Positions 17,901-26,070 of a stretch of 64,000 nucleotides of DNA are shown here, piece by piece. The stretch is from contig JAMOAY010000006.1 in NCBI GenBank assembly GCA_039908525.1, forward strand, positions 62,001 to 126,000, read 5' to 3'. The position numbers were made by a program, and so were the translations under genes. Source of the DNA: Magnetaquicoccus sp039908525 (lineage in GTDB: Bacteria; Pseudomonadota; Magnetococcia; Magnetococcales; Magnetaquicoccaceae). How positions within the stretch are numbered: the first letter of the stretch is position 1; each line of letters opens with the position of its first letter. Under the pieces are notes generated by a model. The model was not told where the DNA came from. It made no database searches and worked only from the letters and a program-made list of their open reading frames with translations.

Positions 17901-18700
17901 CCGATATTTGTGTTCAGCCGCGCAAGATCATCACCGCCCCCACCTGGAGCGGCATCGAGTCGGAGCATGTCAGCTATACGGCCAGTTACACCAACATCCA
18001 TGAGCACATTCCCTTCCGTACCCTGACCGGTCGGGCACACTTTTATCAGGATCATGAATGGATGCTGGACTTTGGCGAGGGGTTTTGCACCTACCGCCCC
18101 CCTGCCCTGCTCAACGCCCACTTGCATCTTCCGGAGCGGGTGAAACGGGGACCGCATCTGCTGTTGAACTGGATCACCCCCCACTCCAAATGGGGCATTC
18201 ACAGCACCTATAACGACAACCTGCGCATGTTGACCCTGTTCCGGGGCGGACCCACGGTCTGGGTGGCGGAGGCAGACGCCCAGAGCATCGGCCTGGTGGA
18301 CAACGACTGGGTGGAGGCGGTCAATGCCAATGGGGCAACGGTGGCCAGGGTGGTGGTCTCCCAGAGAATCCCGAGGGGGATGGCCATGATGTACCATGCC
18401 CAGGAGAAGATCATCAACGTGCCGGGCTCCCCCAGCACCGGCAAGCGGGGGGGAATACTCAACTCGGTGACCCGGATCGTGGTCAAACCCACCCACATGA
18501 TCGGCGGCTATGCGCAGCTCGCCTATGGATTCAACTATTATGGTACGGTGGGGTCGCAGAGGGATGAATTCGTCGCCATCCACAAGATCGAGGCCCCGCG
18601 CATGGACTGGCTGGAGAAACCGTTGACGGCCGAGCGGGAGAGTCAGCCCGATCCCCCTGCCCGACTGCTGGAGACGGCCACTACCCGGAGGCAAGCATGA
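14948..18700 (+). CDS. narG: Respiratory nitrate reductase, alpha subunit
   Basis: Catalytic molybdopterin subunit of the membrane-bound NarGHI enzyme, reducing nitrate to nitrite on the cytoplasmic face. The [4Fe-4S] site with its N-terminal His ligand is seen in HGVNCTGGCSW and the Cys of RGCQRG. The molybdenum-ligand Asp lies in the conserved YCDLPPSSPQTWGEQTDVPE segment, and TRTPDAHF follows. Length from the chosen ATG is 1250 residues, close to E. coli NarG. An upstream in-frame ATG at 14900 lies within the palindromic repeat and adds 16 unconvincing residues; AGGGGA lies before 14948. Overlaps narH by four bases. No FNR-type site was seen upstream. Confidence 0.96.
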   Translation: MSHFLDRLKFFKRLGQPFADGHGVTTQEDRSWEDGYRNRWRHDKVVRSTHGVNCTGGCSWKIHVKGGLVAFEMQQTDYPATRPEMPNHEPRGCQRGASFSWYLYSPHRVKYPLIRGRLVEIYRQMRAQGKDPVDAWAAIQADPALRARYTAVRGLGGFVRAEWDEVVEIIAAANIHTIEKHGPDRIYGFSPIPAMSMISYAAGSRYLSLIGGVPLSFYDWYCDLPPSSPQTWGEQTDVPESADWFNAGYIILCGANLPMTRTPDAHFAVEARYNGTKIVSMAPDYAEYVKLADHWLPVRQGTDAAAFLAMGHVVLKEFFLERVEPYFWEYAQRYTDLPMLVTLRAYGDHWVPDRFLRAADFDDRLGEENNPAWKTVLFDERSGQYVCPNGSVGFRWGEEGRWNILPRNARDQQEISAQLSAIDRHDGVERVALPHFAPQEPRERMVQVPVRMISCSGGVIRVATVFDLQVAQYGLGRGLPGEESVGYDDAARPYTPAWQEKITGVAAADIIRTAREFADNAAKTRGKSMVILGAAANHWYHSDMSYRSTMNLLHLCGCVGQSGGGWAHYVGQEKLRPQAGWAPIAFGLDWHKPPRLMNGTSFFYFHTDQWRYERLSADEFLTPSAKGKYRGHQLVDYNVVAQRLGWLPSAPHFNRNPLEMCRAAVAEGAGSDAEIVQQVVADLKSGRTAFAAEDVDAPENFPRNLFVWRANLLGTSAKGHEYFLKHLLGAQNGVLNQGTEGKAAREVRWRPQAPTGKLDLLVDINFRLNSTGAYADIVLPTATWYEKTDLNTTDMHPFIHPLSEAVAPGWQSRSDWQIFQSIAKRFAELAKERLGVCKDLVAVPSMHDSPGELGQPFGVLDWKRGDVEPIPGKTLPNLKVVERDYGAVHDRFITLGPLLVSEGNNVKGLDWQTATEYEELKILNGTYQGRPLLQRDEAVCEAVLNLAPETQGEVAHKAWQALEKKTGLSHTHLSAARREERIRLADICVQPRKIITAPTWSGIESEHVSYTASYTNIHEHIPFRTLTGRAHFYQDHEWMLDFGEGFCTYRPPALLNAHLHLPERVKRGPHLLLNWITPHSKWGIHSTYNDNLRMLTLFRGGPTVWVAEADAQSIGLVDNDWVEAVNANGATVARVVVSQRIPRGMAMMYHAQEKIINVPGSPSTGKRGGILNSVTRIVVKPTHMIGGYAQLAYGFNYYGTVGSQRDEFVAIHKIEAPRMDWLEKPLTAERESQPDPPARLLETATTRRQA

Positions 18701-20229
18701 ACATTCGCGCCCAGATCGCCATGGTTCTGAACCTGGATAAATGCATTGGCTGCCACACCTGCTCGGTGACCTGCAAGAATGTCTGGAGCAATCGCAGAGG
18801 GGTGGAGTATGCCTGGTTCAACAATGTGGAAAGCAAGCCGGGCATCGGCTACCCCAAAAACTGGGAAGATCAGAGCCTCTGGCGTGGGGGTTGGCAAAGC
18901 AAAAACGGCGCTTTACTGCTGCGCACCGGCGGGCGTCTGGCGCATCTGAAAAACATCTTTGCCAACCCGGACCTGCCGCAGATAGACGATTATTACGAGC
19001 CCTTCGACTTCGATTATGCCCATCTGCAAAACGCCCCCCTCTCCGAGGCGACACCCACCGCCCGGCCCCGTTCCCTGATCGACGGGCTGCGCATGGAAAA
19101 GATCCAGTGGGGCCCCAACTGGGAGGATGGACTGGCGGGGGAGTTTGCCAAACGGAGCGAGGATGTCAACTTTGCGGGCGTCGGCAGGGAGATCTATGCC
19201 GAATTCGAGAAATCGTTCCAGCTCTTTCTGCCGCGTCTGTGCAACCACTGTCTGAACCCGGCCTGTGTGGCCGGTTGTCCCTCCGGCTCCATCTACAAGC
19301 GGGTCGAGGATGGCATCGTGCTGGTGGACCAGGAGCGCTGCCGGGGCTGGCGGATGTGCGTCAGCGCCTGCCCCTACAAAAAGGTCTATTACAACTGGGA
19401 GTCGGGCAAGTCGGAAAAATGCCTGCTCTGTTATCCACGCATCGAGTCGGGGATGCCCACCAACTGTGCGGAGTCCTGTGTCGGTCGCATTCGCTACATG
19501 GGGGTGGTACTGTACGATGCCGACCGCATCCGGCAGGCGGCGGTGACCCCGGATGAAAAAGGGCTCTATCAATCCCAGCTGGATCTGTTTCTGAATCCCC
19601 ACGATCCCGAGGTGGTGCAGGCAGCCCAGCGGGAGGGGGTTCCGGCCTCCTGGCTGGAGGCGGCCCGCCGTTCGCCGGTTTATAAAATGGCGGTGGAGTG
19701 GAAGATCGCCTTCCCGCTGCACCCGGAGTTTCGCACCCTGCCGATGATGTGGTATGTGCCGCCCCTGTCGCCGATCCAGTCGCGGCTGGAGGCCGGCCAA
19801 CTGCCCACCGAGGGAGGGGGTTTCTTCCCGGAGCCCGGCGCCTTGCGGCTGCCGGTGGGCTATCTGGCCAACCTGTTCACCGCCGGCGAGGAGAAACCGG
19901 TTCTGGATGCCCTCCACCGTTTGCTGGCCATGCGTACCTACCGGCGCTCCCTGAAACGGTTGGAGGAGGCCGACACGGCCGTGCTGGCCGAATTGGGGCT
20001 GACGGTGGCGCAGGTGGAGGAGATGTACCGTCTGTTGGCCCTGGCGGACTACCGGGATCGCTATGTCATCCCCACCTCGGCCCGGGAGTGGAGTCTGGAC
20101 GACCCGTCTGCCTTCCAGGGGCACAACGGTCTTTCGTTCGGCCATGAGGGCGCGGCGGACGCTTTCTCATTGTTTCCGGATCCACGGCGCACGACCCAAC
20201 CGGCCAAAGGGGACAGGGAAGGGGGATGA
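18697..20229 (+). CDS. narH: Respiratory nitrate reductase, beta subunit
   Basis: Four-cluster electron-transfer subunit that carries electrons from NarI haems to NarG. The four cysteine groups are complete: CIGCHTCSVTC, CNHCLNPACVAGC, CRGWRMCVSAC and CLLCYPR with a later TNCAESC. In the third group Trp replaces one Cys, the hallmark of the [3Fe-4S] cluster. The 510-residue length matches E. coli NarH. The ATG overlaps narG's stop and the end overlaps narJ, so narGHJI is one translationally coupled unit. Confidence 0.96.
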   Translation: MNIRAQIAMVLNLDKCIGCHTCSVTCKNVWSNRRGVEYAWFNNVESKPGIGYPKNWEDQSLWRGGWQSKNGALLLRTGGRLAHLKNIFANPDLPQIDDYYEPFDFDYAHLQNAPLSEATPTARPRSLIDGLRMEKIQWGPNWEDGLAGEFAKRSEDVNFAGVGREIYAEFEKSFQLFLPRLCNHCLNPACVAGCPSGSIYKRVEDGIVLVDQERCRGWRMCVSACPYKKVYYNWESGKSEKCLLCYPRIESGMPTNCAESCVGRIRYMGVVLYDADRIRQAAVTPDEKGLYQSQLDLFLNPHDPEVVQAAQREGVPASWLEAARRSPVYKMAVEWKIAFPLHPEFRTLPMMWYVPPLSPIQSRLEAGQLPTEGGGFFPEPGALRLPVGYLANLFTAGEEKPVLDALHRLLAMRTYRRSLKRLEEADTAVLAELGLTVAQVEEMYRLLALADYRDRYVIPTSAREWSLDDPSAFQGHNGLSFGHEGAADAFSLFPDPRRTTQPAKGDREGG

Positions 20230-20753
20230 TGTCGCTCTTTGCCATCCTTTCCGCTCTGCTGGACTATCCCACGACGGAGTTGCAAGGGGCCCTGGGGGAG
20301 ATTCGTCTGCGCACCGAGACGGCCAACGATCTGGAAGATGCCGAACGGCAGGCCATTCTGGCGCTGCTGGCCACCCTGGAGGAGTGTTCCATCGTGGAGT
20401 TGCAGAGCCGGTACGTGGAAATATTTGATCTGAACCCGGACCACAGTCTCCATTTGACCCATCATCTGCTGGGGGATGACAACCGGGAGCGGGGACCGGC
20501 CTTGATCCAGCTGGCCAGCCATTTTTGCCAGCAGGGCTGGGAGATCCACAATGGCGAGCTGCCGGATTTTCTGCCTTTGTTGTTGGAATTTGCGGCACAG
20601 CTGCCGCTGCAGGATGCGGAATCCTTTCTGGCCGAAGCGGTTCCGGCCCTGGCCATCCTGGCCGGCAATCTGGAGCGGCACGGCCACCCAGCCCATGCGG
20701 CGCTGGTCCGTCTGGTGGAACGGCGCGGCAGACGGGCCCTGGCAACCGCCTGA
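20226..20753 (+). CDS. narJ: Nitrate reductase assembly chaperone, delta subunit
   Basis: The 175-residue NarJ/TorD-family chaperone holds apo-NarGH until the molybdenum cofactor is inserted and the complex docks on NarI. Characteristic features are LSALLDYPT near the N terminus and LQSRYVEIFDLNPDHSLHL with the HLLGDDNRERG stretch. Starts at an ATGATG, either of which could be used; the first overlaps narH by four bases. Seventeen bases separate it from narI. Confidence 0.92.
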   Translation: MMSLFAILSALLDYPTTELQGALGEIRLRTETANDLEDAERQAILALLATLEECSIVELQSRYVEIFDLNPDHSLHLTHHLLGDDNRERGPALIQLASHFCQQGWEIHNGELPDFLPLLLEFAAQLPLQDAESFLAEAVPALAILAGNLERHGHPAHAALVRLVERRGRRALATA

Positions 20754-20770
20754 CATCATGGAGTCGTGCG

Positions 20771-21475
20771 ATGAACCTCGATCATTTCTTGTTTGAAATC
20801 TATCCCTATATGGCCATGAGCATCTTTGTGCTGGGCAGTTGGCTCCGTTACGACCGGGAGAGTTACAGCTGGAAAACCGACTCCAGCCAACTGTTGGCGC
20901 AGGAGCATATGCTGTGGGGCAGCAACCTGTTTCACGTGGGGGTCATTGCCATCTTTTTTGGCCATGCGTTGGGGCTGCTGACGCCGCACAGCTGGTTGCT
21001 GGCGGGGGGAATTTCGGACCTGGCCCATCAGATCGTTGCCATCACGGCGGGTCTGCTGTTTGGCCTGCTCGCCCTGGCGGGAGGGGGACTGTTGCTGTGG
21101 CGGCGTCTGACCAACCGCCGTGTCCGGGCCACGGGACGCAGCCGGGATCTTTTCATCCTGGGCTGGTTGTTGGCCACCTTGAGTTTGGGCTTGTTGACCA
21201 TCCCGGTCTCCATGGGCCATGCGGCGCATGGCAATGTGCAGGCGATGCTCTCTCTGGCAGCCTGGGTGCAAAGCGTGGTGACCCTCCAGGCCGACGCCAC
21301 GTTGCTGGCCAGGGTGGAGCCGATCTTTAAATGGCATCTGTTCTTTGGCATGACGGTTTTCCTGCTGTTTCCGTTCACCCGCCTGGTGCATGTCCTGAGT
21401 GTACCCATCGGCTACCTGGGCCGCGCCTGGCAGATCAGCCGCGCCTATCGTTCCTCACACACCCCACGAGGATAG
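20771..21475 (+). CDS. narI: Respiratory nitrate reductase, gamma subunit (cytochrome b)
   Basis: The 234-residue di-haem b membrane subunit oxidises quinol and anchors NarGH. Five hydrophobic helices are visible, starting with FEIYPYMAMSIFVLGSWLRY. Likely haem ligands are the histidines in NLFHVGVIAIFFGHALG and in the FKWHLFFGM and RLVHVLSVP segments. The ATG is preceded by GGAG; the open frame extends upstream into narJ, but that part has no membrane character. Last gene of the nitrogen-oxide cluster. Confidence 0.95.
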   Translation: MNLDHFLFEIYPYMAMSIFVLGSWLRYDRESYSWKTDSSQLLAQEHMLWGSNLFHVGVIAIFFGHALGLLTPHSWLLAGGISDLAHQIVAITAGLLFGLLALAGGGLLLWRRLTNRRVRATGRSRDLFILGWLLATLSLGLLTIPVSMGHAAHGNVQAMLSLAAWVQSVVTLQADATLLARVEPIFKWHLFFGMTVFLLFPFTRLVHVLSVPIGYLGRAWQISRAYRSSHTPRG

Positions 21476-21523
21476 TCCCCCTGAACCCGTCACAACTAAA
21501 AACCGCGTCTCGCCCCGGATACA

Positions 21524-21552
21524 TTGACTTTGCAAAAAAAAACCACTATTCT
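21524..21552 (+). promoter_or_regulatory. infA: Sigma-70-type promoter for infA-parE
   Basis: TTGACT and TATTCT are separated by exactly 17 bases, including a run of nine A. It lies about 100 bases before the infA start, in the gap after narI, and separates the housekeeping genes from the nitrate cluster. Confidence 0.65.
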
Positions 21553-21652
21553 GCCCGGTCTACACGTCTGAAGGGTCCTGGGGACCTGTTTCGGAGATGA
21601 ATGCGGTGCGCCGGAGTTGCGGCTTCTCGCCCGTTGTACGAAGGAGAATGCG

Positions 21653-21871
21653 GTGAGCAAGGAAGATGTGATCGAGATGGAAGGGACGGTTCTCGAGAAC
21701 CTGCCCAATGCCATGTTCCAGGTGGAACTGGAGAACAAACACAAATTGCTGTGCCATATTTCAGGCAGAATGCGCAAACATTACATCCGCATCCTGCCGG
21801 GCGATAAAGTGACGGTACAACTGACCCCCTATGACCTCTCCAAAGGACGCATCTCCTATCGCCACAAGTAA
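21653..21871 (+). CDS. infA: Translation initiation factor IF-1
   Basis: A 72-residue S1/OB-fold protein with the family sequence SKEDVIEMEGTVLENLPNAM at its start and DLSKGRISYRHK near its end. It binds the 30S A site during initiation. Start: the GTG at 21653 follows AAGGAG by six bases and gives the exact IF-1 length; an upstream in-frame ATG at 21617 adds 12 residues unlike IF-1. Its last 41 bases overlap the predicted parE start. Confidence 0.95.
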   Translation: MSKEDVIEMEGTVLENLPNAMFQVELENKHKLLCHISGRMRKHYIRILPGDKVTVQLTPYDLSKGRISYRHK

Positions 21872-23804
21872 GGCAGGTTCTTCCTACGACGCCTCTCACA
21901 TCGAGGTTCTGGAAGGGCTGGAAGGGGTGCGGCGCCGTCCCGGCATGTATATCGGCGGAACGGACGAACGGGCCCTGCACCACTTGGTGGCCGAACTGCT
22001 GGACAACGCCATGGACGAGGCGGTGGCTGGTCACGCAGACCGCATCACCCTGGTCATGGCCGCCGATGGCTCGGTCAGTGTCGGCGATAACGGACGCGGT
22101 GTGCCGGTGGATCCCCTTTCCCGCTATCCGGACCGTTCGGCCCTGGAAGTCATTTTCACCACCCTGCATGCCGGTGGCAAATTTCATGACAAAGCCTACG
22201 CCACCGCCGGCGGTTTGAACGGCGTTGGCGCCTCGGTGGTCAATGCCCTCTCCCTGTGGACCGAGGTAGTGGTCGAACGGGATGGCTACAAATGGCGGCA
22301 GAACTTCTCCCGCGGCAAGCCCGCCACAGCCCTGGAACAGCTGGCCCCCTCCCGCCATCACGGCACCCAGGTCACCTTTCTGCCCGACCCGGAAATATTC
22401 CCCGACCCGACCTTCCAGGTGGAACGGGTGGTGGAGATGTGCCGCGCCAAGGCCTACCTGAATCGGGGTGTGGTGATTCGGGTCAAAGTGGAACAGAGCG
22501 GCGAGGAGATGGCTTTTCATTTCCCCAACGGCCTGGAGGATTTTGTCCGCAATCAGGTGGCTAGCCAGGAACGGGTGGTTCCCGCCCTGTTTGCCGGCAC
22601 CATCGTCGAAAACGCGACCGGGTTGTTCCGCATGGAGTGGGCCATGACCTGGACCCAGGGGGAAGAGAGTCGGCTGCTCTCCTACTGCAACACCATCCCC
22701 ACCCCCCTGGGGGGGGTCCACGAGAGCGGGCTGCGCGCCGCCCTGGTGCGGGCCATGCGCGAGTACGCCGAGGCCAAACATCTGCTGCCCAAAGGGGTTG
22801 TCCTCTCCATTGAGGATGTGCTGGAGGGGCTGTTCGCCGTGCTCTCCATCTTTCTCGGCAACCCGCAATTTTTCGGGCAAACCAAAGAAAAACTCAGCAA
22901 TGTCGGGGTCTCCCGACGGGTGGAAGGGATCCTCAAGGACCATCTCGACCACTGGCTGTATGGCCACCCGGAGCAGGCCACTGCCCTGCTGATGAGCATG
23001 GTGGAGCGGGCCCAGCAACGGCTGAATCGCAAAAAGCTGGTGGCGCCTGTCAGTCGCAAGACCGCCACCAGTCGCCTCACCCTGCCGGGCAAGCTGACCG
23101 ACTGCATCAGCTCCGACACCAAGAACACCGAGCTGTTCATCGTCGAGGGGGATTCCGCCGGCGGATCCGCCAAGCAGGCCCGCAACCGCCACAATCAGGC
23201 CATTCTGCCCCTGCGCGGCAAAATCTTGAACGTGGAACAGGCTTCACACGGTAACCAGCTGGAAAAATTCGAAAAAAACACCGAGGTGCAAAATCTGGTC
23301 ACCGCCATCGGCACCGGGTACGGAGCACAGTTCGAACTGAGCAAATTGCGTTACGGACGGGTGATCATCATGACCGACGCCGATGTGGATGGGGCCCACA
23401 TCGCCAGCCTGCTGCTGACCTTTTTCTACCGTTTTATGCCGGAGTTGATCCGCCAACAGCACCTGTTCCTGGCCCAACCGCCCCTGTTCCGGGTGACGGT
23501 GGGCAGTGAGAGCACCTATGCCCTGGATGAGGCGGAAAAGGAGCGTCTGGTCGAAAAGATCCGCCAAAAAAAGAGCCAGGCCAAGATCGAGATCTCCCGC
23601 TTCAAAGGGTTGGGGGAGATGGATCCCCACCAACTGCGGGATACGACGATGAACCCCGCCAGCCGCCATCTGCTGCGGGTCTGTATCGATGACGCCCAGC
23701 AGACCGACGACTCTTTCGACCGTTTGATGGGCAAAAACTCTGCCCAACGTTACGCCTTCATCCAGGAAAAAGCCCCCTTTGCCCAAAACCATCTGGACAT
23801 TTGA
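21831..23804 (+). CDS. parE: DNA topoisomerase IV subunit B
   Basis: ATPase subunit of the type IIA topoisomerase that decatenates daughter chromosomes. The GHKL ATPase part has ELLDNAMDEA, DNGRGVPVD and GGLNGVGASVVNALS. The TOPRIM part has EGDSAGGSAKQARNR, with PLRGKILNVEQAS and DADVDGAHI after it. At 657 residues it is ParE-sized and lacks the GyrB-type insertion; the FHDKAYATAGGLNGVG stretch also favours ParE. No other ATG/GTG/TTG lies before the conserved core, so the start at 21831, inside infA, is accepted although no good ribosome-binding site is seen. Confidence 0.9.
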   Translation: MTSPKDASPIATSKAGSSYDASHIEVLEGLEGVRRRPGMYIGGTDERALHHLVAELLDNAMDEAVAGHADRITLVMAADGSVSVGDNGRGVPVDPLSRYPDRSALEVIFTTLHAGGKFHDKAYATAGGLNGVGASVVNALSLWTEVVVERDGYKWRQNFSRGKPATALEQLAPSRHHGTQVTFLPDPEIFPDPTFQVERVVEMCRAKAYLNRGVVIRVKVEQSGEEMAFHFPNGLEDFVRNQVASQERVVPALFAGTIVENATGLFRMEWAMTWTQGEESRLLSYCNTIPTPLGGVHESGLRAALVRAMREYAEAKHLLPKGVVLSIEDVLEGLFAVLSIFLGNPQFFGQTKEKLSNVGVSRRVEGILKDHLDHWLYGHPEQATALLMSMVERAQQRLNRKKLVAPVSRKTATSRLTLPGKLTDCISSDTKNTELFIVEGDSAGGSAKQARNRHNQAILPLRGKILNVEQASHGNQLEKFEKNTEVQNLVTAIGTGYGAQFELSKLRYGRVIIMTDADVDGAHIASLLLTFFYRFMPELIRQQHLFLAQPPLFRVTVGSESTYALDEAEKERLVEKIRQKKSQAKIEISRFKGLGEMDPHQLRDTTMNPASRHLLRVCIDDAQQTDDSFDRLMGKNSAQRYAFIQEKAPFAQNHLDI

Positions 23805-23829
23805 ATACCCGTTCAAGCGAGAGCCTGCC

Positions 23830-25116
23830 ATGCCCCTGAAACTGCTTTGTCTGCTCTGCCTCTGGCTGTTACCCCACACGCCCCTGGCCGCAGGGGAGGA
23901 TGCCTTCCTGCAAGCTCTTCAGCAGGCACTGACCGGCAATCCCGAGATCAAGGCGGCCCAGGCCAATCTGGTGGCAGCCCAGGAAAAGCTGCCGCAAAGC
24001 CGGGCGGTGCTGCTGCCCAGTGTGACTCTGAATGTGACCCCCACCCATACCCAAAGCCGCTGGCAAAACGGGGAACTCACCGAGCACTCGCTGGCGGGTG
24101 GGATAAGCCTGTCGCAGATCCTCTACAACCGACCGGCGTTGATTGCCTTCACGCAGACCGAACCCTTCGTTGCCGCCTATGTCGATGAACTGGACGGCGC
24201 GGTGCAGGGGATCCTCTTCAAGATGGCTCAGGCTGCGGTGGCGTTGCTGCAGGCCCGGGAGATCGCCCGTCTGGCCGGCAACAATCAACACGTGATGCAG
24301 CGCCACCTGTCGGCCACCCAGGCCCGTTACCAGGTGGGCGAGATCACCCGCACCAATGTCAGCCAGGCAGAGGCGCGGCTGGTCTCGGCACAGGCGGAGC
24401 AGGTCAAGGCCGACAACGATCTGGCGGTGGCGCAGGCCCACTATTTCGAGGTGGCGGGCAGCCCTGCCCCAGAAAAACTCACTCTGCCGGGCTTTCGCCA
24501 TTCGCCGGGGGAGGGATCCCTGGAGAGTTGGCTGGCACAACTGGAACAGCGCCCCGATGTGCGGGCCGCCAGCAAACGGTTGAGCATCGCCGATGCGGCC
24601 ATCGCCCAGGAACAGGCCGGCCACTGGCCCACGGTGGCTCTCACCTCCAGCGCCAACCACACCTGGCAGAGAGGCAACATCGAAGAGGTGGACAAGTACA
24701 ACCTGGGCATGAAGATGGAACTGCCTCTCTACAGCGGTGGCATGACCCTTTCCAAGACCGCCGAGGCCCAGGCTCGCCGGGATGCCCAGTGGGCACAACT
24801 GGACCGCTTGCGCCGCCAGGCCTATCGGGAGGTCGAGAAGGCCCGTCTGGACCTGCACAGCAGCCAGGTGTTGCTCAACTCTTTCAACAGCATCGTGGCG
24901 GCGGCCCAGATGGCCCGGGATGGGGTCGAACGGGAGTTCCGCGTCGGCACCCGTACCGCCCTGGAGCTTCTGGATGCCGAGCATGAGCTGTTCGCCAACC
25001 AGACAGAGCTGGCCAAAAATCGTTATGCCTGGGAACTGGCCCGTTTCCAGATGTTGCTGGTTGTGGGCCGTTTGACGATGGAGGAGCTTGTCTTTCGCCC
25101 CACCTCCACCCCATAA
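23830..25116 (+). CDS. TolC-family outer membrane efflux protein
   Basis: A 428-residue outer-membrane channel protein with an N-terminal signal peptide (LLCLLCLWLL, cleavage after LAAG). The two repeated helical halves of TolC proteins are visible. The first begins AFLQALQQALTGNPEIKAAQANL. The second contains KRLSIADAAIAQEQAGHWP with the LPLYSGGM turn. The helical segment ARYQVGEITRTNVSQAEARL is the usual TolC stretch. The longer frame from 23779 places extra charged residues before the signal, so I chose 23830. No inner-membrane pump or adaptor gene adjoins it. It may act with type I secretion or RND pumps encoded elsewhere. Confidence 0.88.
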   Translation: MPLKLLCLLCLWLLPHTPLAAGEDAFLQALQQALTGNPEIKAAQANLVAAQEKLPQSRAVLLPSVTLNVTPTHTQSRWQNGELTEHSLAGGISLSQILYNRPALIAFTQTEPFVAAYVDELDGAVQGILFKMAQAAVALLQAREIARLAGNNQHVMQRHLSATQARYQVGEITRTNVSQAEARLVSAQAEQVKADNDLAVAQAHYFEVAGSPAPEKLTLPGFRHSPGEGSLESWLAQLEQRPDVRAASKRLSIADAAIAQEQAGHWPTVALTSSANHTWQRGNIEEVDKYNLGMKMELPLYSGGMTLSKTAEAQARRDAQWAQLDRLRRQAYREVEKARLDLHSSQVLLNSFNSIVAAAQMARDGVEREFRVGTRTALELLDAEHELFANQTELAKNRYAWELARFQMLLVVGRLTMEELVFRPTSTP

Positions 25117-25165
25117 TGGCGCGGAGGGGTCAGGGGGTTCATTTCATGAGAGAGGAGTCTGTCAA

Positions 25166-25402
25166 ATGCGTGATCAGGTTCAAAAGGTGTTGGATGAAAT
25201 CCGGCCTTTTTTGCAGAGAGATGGCGGTGATGTCGAGTTGCTGGACGTGACCCCCGACCATGTGGTGCAGGTTCGTTTGCGCGGTGCCTGCGGTTCGTGT
25301 CCCGGGGCCACCATGACCCTCAAAAACGGGATCGAACGCACCATCAAAGAGCGGATTCCGTCCATTGTGGCGGTGGAAAACGTACCCCAGTTCGCCGTCT
25401 AG
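25166..25402 (+). CDS. NifU C-terminal-domain protein (iron-sulfur scaffold, Nfu-type)
   Basis: A 78-residue stand-alone NifU-like domain. It contains RDGGDVELL and the cluster-binding pair in GACGSCPGATMTL (Cys-x2-Cys). Such proteins carry a [4Fe-4S] cluster between two monomers and pass it to target enzymes. Preceded by AGAGGAG. Ends nine bases before ampD. Confidence 0.9.
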   Translation: MRDQVQKVLDEIRPFLQRDGGDVELLDVTPDHVVQVRLRGACGSCPGATMTLKNGIERTIKERIPSIVAVENVPQFAV

Positions 25403-25411
25403 TCGTCTTCC

Positions 25412-26008
25412 ATGCCGCCGGCCCCTTTTCGCCTGCTGCCTTCGCCTTTTTTCGATCAGCGTCCGCCCGGCATGCCCATCGAGCTGCTGGTGGTGCATGC
25501 CATCAGCCTGCCGCCGGGCTGCTTTGGTGGCACGGAGATCGACGATCTGTTCCTGGGACGTTTGGCGCAGCGGGATTGGGGGCCGGAACCTCCCCCTTTT
25601 TATGAAGATGTCGCAACCTTGCGGGTCTCTGCCCATTTTTTGATTGACCGTCTGGGCCGCGTCACCCAATATGTACCGGTGGCGGAGCGTGCCTGGCATG
25701 CCGGCGTCAGCCTCTGGCAAGGGCGGCCACGCTGCAATGATTTTTCCATCGGGATCGAGCTGGAAGGGGATGCCTACAGCCTGTTTGAGCCGATCCAGTA
25801 TCAGCGTCTGGCCACATTGATCAAAACCCTGCACAAGGGATTGCAACAACGGGGCTGGGGAGGTATCCCGCGACGACAGATCGTCGGCCATGAGCATATT
25901 GCTCCTGGACGCAAGTGGGATCCGGGACCTTTTTTTGATTGGGATGCCCTTTGGGGGGTATTGAACCGTGCCAGAGCGGTCAAGTGGCCGCTGGTCTGGC
26001 AGGCTTGA
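25412..26008 (+). CDS. ampD: 1,6-anhydro-N-acetylmuramyl-L-alanine amidase
   Basis: Cytoplasmic zinc amidase that cleaves the peptide from anhydro-muropeptides during murein recycling. The 198-residue size fits. Zinc ligands are seen as the His in LLVVHAISLP and the His and Asp in VGHEHIAPGRKWDPG. HFLIDRLGRVTQYVP and ERAWHAGVS are also typical. No signal peptide, so AmpD rather than the periplasmic AmiD. Followed after a repeat by mpl, the next enzyme of the recycling route. Confidence 0.93.
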   Translation: MPPAPFRLLPSPFFDQRPPGMPIELLVVHAISLPPGCFGGTEIDDLFLGRLAQRDWGPEPPPFYEDVATLRVSAHFLIDRLGRVTQYVPVAERAWHAGVSLWQGRPRCNDFSIGIELEGDAYSLFEPIQYQRLATLIKTLHKGLQQRGWGGIPRRQIVGHEHIAPGRKWDPGPFFDWDALWGVLNRARAVKWPLVWQA

Positions 26009-26010
26009 TC

Positions 26011-26058
26011 CCACCAGGGGGCTAATCCCCCTGGACCCATAATAGTTTAGAGACTATT
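26011..26058 (-). repeat. Composite palindromic repeat, copy 2 (inverted)
   Basis: On the complementary strand this reads AATAGT-CTCTAA-ACTATT, then ATGGGT, then CCAGGGGG-ATTAG-CCCCCTGG, matching copy 1 at 14805-14848 in order and in both hairpins. Loops differ while stems are kept. It fills the ampD-mpl gap and ends just before the AAGGAG ribosome-binding site of mpl. Confidence 0.6.
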
Positions 26059-26070
26059 CAAGGAGACTCC

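Noticed and set aside
16886..18694. 602-codon open frame opposite narG
   Set aside because: Mirror frame of NarG with no recognisable domain.
21546..23192. 548-codon open frame opposite parE
   Set aside because: Mirror frame; ParE motifs on the + strand are unambiguous.
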